From Limimaricola sp. G21655-S1 (GTDB lineage Bacteria; Pseudomonadota; Alphaproteobacteria; Rhodobacterales; Rhodobacteraceae), in assembly GCF_027213785.1 (NCBI RefSeq), contig NZ_JAPWGO010000005.1, positions 62,001-126,000 of the forward strand: a stretch of 64,000 nucleotides of DNA, written 5' to 3'. The position numbers and the translations under genes are program-made. Of the stretch, positions 62,839 to 64,000 are shown one piece after another (positions within the stretch are counted from its first letter, which is position 1; each line of letters begins with the position of its first letter). The notes under the pieces were generated by a model. The model searched no databases, was not told where the DNA came from, and was given only the letters and a program-made list of their open reading frames with translations.

Positions 62839-63722
62839 GGCGCTTGCTCGAAGGCGCAAGCTTCCTTGCGCTGGCGGTCGGCGCGCATTTGGCGCTGCTC
62901 GCTCTGCGCCCTGATGAGGGGACGCCGACCGCCGCCGGGGCGAGCGGGGCCGAGACGGTGACGCTGGCGGCTGCGGACGCGCAGATCGCAGCGCTTGTCG
63001 ATGCGTGGGAACGCCCATCCGAGACAGGGGAGATCGCGCAGCCCATGCCGATCGCGCCTCCCGTGCCGCAAATGCCAAAGATGCCGGCCCCCGCCGCTCC
63101 GGTCGCACCTGCCATGCCAACCGGGCCGGGCCTTGCGGTGCCGCAGGCGCCAGAGCTGCCCGCCGCCCCCGAGATCGACACAATCTCGGCTGAGCCGCTG
63201 CCGTCCGAGCCGCAGCAGCCAATGACCGAGCCACCGAAGGACCGGCCGCAGCCGCGCCCGGAGCGGCCGCCCGAACTGGCGCCGAAGCCCGAGCCAAAGC
63301 CGGAACTGACGCCCCAGCGGGAGCCGCAGCGGCAAGCCTCCGAACCGCGGCAGGCACAGCGCGCCGCCGGATCAGGCGGCGGCGCGCAGGCGGGCGCGGC
63401 GCAACAGCAGGCCGCGCCGGGGCTGTCGCCCGGGCAGGTGCAGTCGCTGACCGCACAATGGGGGGCGCAACTGCGTTCGCAGATCGAGCGGCGCAAGCGC
63501 TACCCCAATGCCGCGCGTGGTGCCTCGGGCCAGGTGACGGTGCGGATCACGGTGGATCGCCGCGGTCGGTTGACTGGCCTCGCTCTGGTCGGCTCCTCCG
63601 GCAACGCCGTGCTCGATCAGGCTGCGCTGAATGCGGTGCAGGCCGCGCGGCTGCCCGCCGCGCCGCAGGGTCTGAACAATCCAAGTTACAGCTTCACCTT
63701 GCCAATGCTGTTCAACGGATAA
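62835..63722 (+). CDS. tonB: TonB-like energy transducer
   Basis: The ATG at 62835 overlaps the second exbD stop; 295 residues. Membrane anchor EGASFLALAVGAHLALLAL with the conserved His18, then a long Pro-rich periplasm-spanning region (about 65-165, with KPEPKPELTPQREPQRQASE), then a C-terminal TonB domain: RSQIERRKRYPNAARGASGQ, VTVRITVDRRGRLTGLALVG and AVLDQAALNAVQAARLPAAP. It couples ExbBD to outer-membrane receptors. The next gene is probably such a receptor. Confidence 0.92.
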   Translation: MRRLLEGASFLALAVGAHLALLALRPDEGTPTAAGASGAETVTLAAADAQIAALVDAWERPSETGEIAQPMPIAPPVPQMPKMPAPAAPVAPAMPTGPGLAVPQAPELPAAPEIDTISAEPLPSEPQQPMTEPPKDRPQPRPERPPELAPKPEPKPELTPQREPQRQASEPRQAQRAAGSGGGAQAGAAQQQAAPGLSPGQVQSLTAQWGAQLRSQIERRKRYPNAARGASGQVTVRITVDRRGRLTGLALVGSSGNAVLDQAALNAVQAARLPAAPQGLNNPSYSFTLPMLFNG

Positions 63723-63820
63723 CCGAAGTTTGTTCTTGATAGTTTCAGTCAGGAAATGTAGCGGGTCTGCACCCAGCCGGCATGGCAAGGCATTTCCAGC
63801 ACAAACTCATGGAGACGGGC

Positions 63821-64000
63821 ATGCTGCTTCGGCGCACCGCAATTTCTATCTGTGCCCTGATGGCGGCGTTCCCTGCCGCGGCACAGGACATCGAACTCGA
63901 CCCCATCACTGTCGAGGGTGAATTCGAGGACACCTTCTTTGGCGATGCCATTGCGCTCGACAGCAACGTCACCAAAACCGGCGCGCCGATCGCGCTGACA
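63821..64000 (+). CDS. Start of a probable TonB-dependent outer-membrane receptor, cut by the window edge
   Basis: ATG at 63821 has GGAG six bases upstream and begins a signal peptide (MLLRRTAISICALMAAFPAAAQ). The mature start DIELDPITVEGEFEDTFFG followed by AIALDSNVTKTGAPIALT resembles the beginning of the plug domain in siderophore-type receptors (LDPITVxG...T.T..PIAxTP). Only 60 codons lie within the window. The spacing after tonB (98 bp) and the context support the call; the ligand is unknown. Confidence 0.7.
   Translation, partial: MLLRRTAISICALMAAFPAAAQDIELDPITVEGEFEDTFFGDAIALDSNVTKTGAPIALT

Overview
The window is GC-rich DNA of an alphaproteobacterium, most likely a Rhodobacteraceae (Roseobacter/Paracoccus-type) accessory replicon or genomic island. 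The clues are two TRAP transporters, a TTT (TctABC) transporter, a BKACE gene inside a pca operon, paired exbD genes before tonB, and dense, largely overlapping operons. No rRNA, tRNA, CRISPR array or replication gene was seen.

Layout. (1) About 0-12 kb holds envelope and stress genes: an ExoD-like membrane protein, a cluster of secreted acidic EF-hand and PRC-barrel proteins, three small secreted or lipoprotein genes, an HtrA/Do protease, an FNT-family channel, an Ala/Lys/Glu coiled-coil protein and a DUF305 membrane protein. (2) About 12.9-20 kb holds a BCCT carrier followed by mobile DNA: an IS110/IS1111-type element with a long 3' non-coding end, an intact IS3-family (IS2-type) element with a 5-bp target duplication, and a serine resolvase with two small upstream genes. 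(3) About 20-28.3 kb holds an AEC carrier and a divergent sugar-acid locus: dctPQM-dapA-like on the minus strand, and gntR, aldo/keto reductase, fucU and lactonase on the plus strand. It looks like a partial oxidative L-fucose-type pathway. (4) About 28.7-52.3 kb is an aromatic supercluster that converges on protocatechuate: marR/3-hydroxybenzoate 4-monooxygenase, pcaIJF with an IclR regulator, pobA-pcaC-pcaH-pcaG-BKACE-pcaD-pcaB with pcaQ, and the minus-strand block lysR-tctCBA-aroE-like-quiC-dctPQM. A scar of two truncated genes (benE and a glutathionyl-hydroquinone reductase) lies inside it. (5) About 52.4-60.5 kb is a sugar locus: a FucP-type MFS carrier divergent from a LacI regulator, then an ABC transporter with an embedded cytoplasmic GH32/GH43-like hydrolase. 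(6) The last 3.5 kb holds a truncated BCCT gene and exbB-exbD-exbD-tonB with the start of a likely TonB-dependent receptor.

How the genes work together. 3-Hydroxybenzoate, 4-hydroxybenzoate and shikimate/3-dehydroshikimate would each give protocatechuate. PcaGH opens its ring, PcaB, PcaC and PcaD give beta-ketoadipate, and PcaIJ/PcaF (or the BKACE enzyme) cleave this to central metabolites. A roughly 40-bp promoter similarity between pobA and the second TRAP operon suggests that this TRAP system belongs to the same regulon.

Starts were chosen by visible ribosome-binding sites, signal peptides and operon overlaps. Functions are by recognition of family motifs; no database search was possible.
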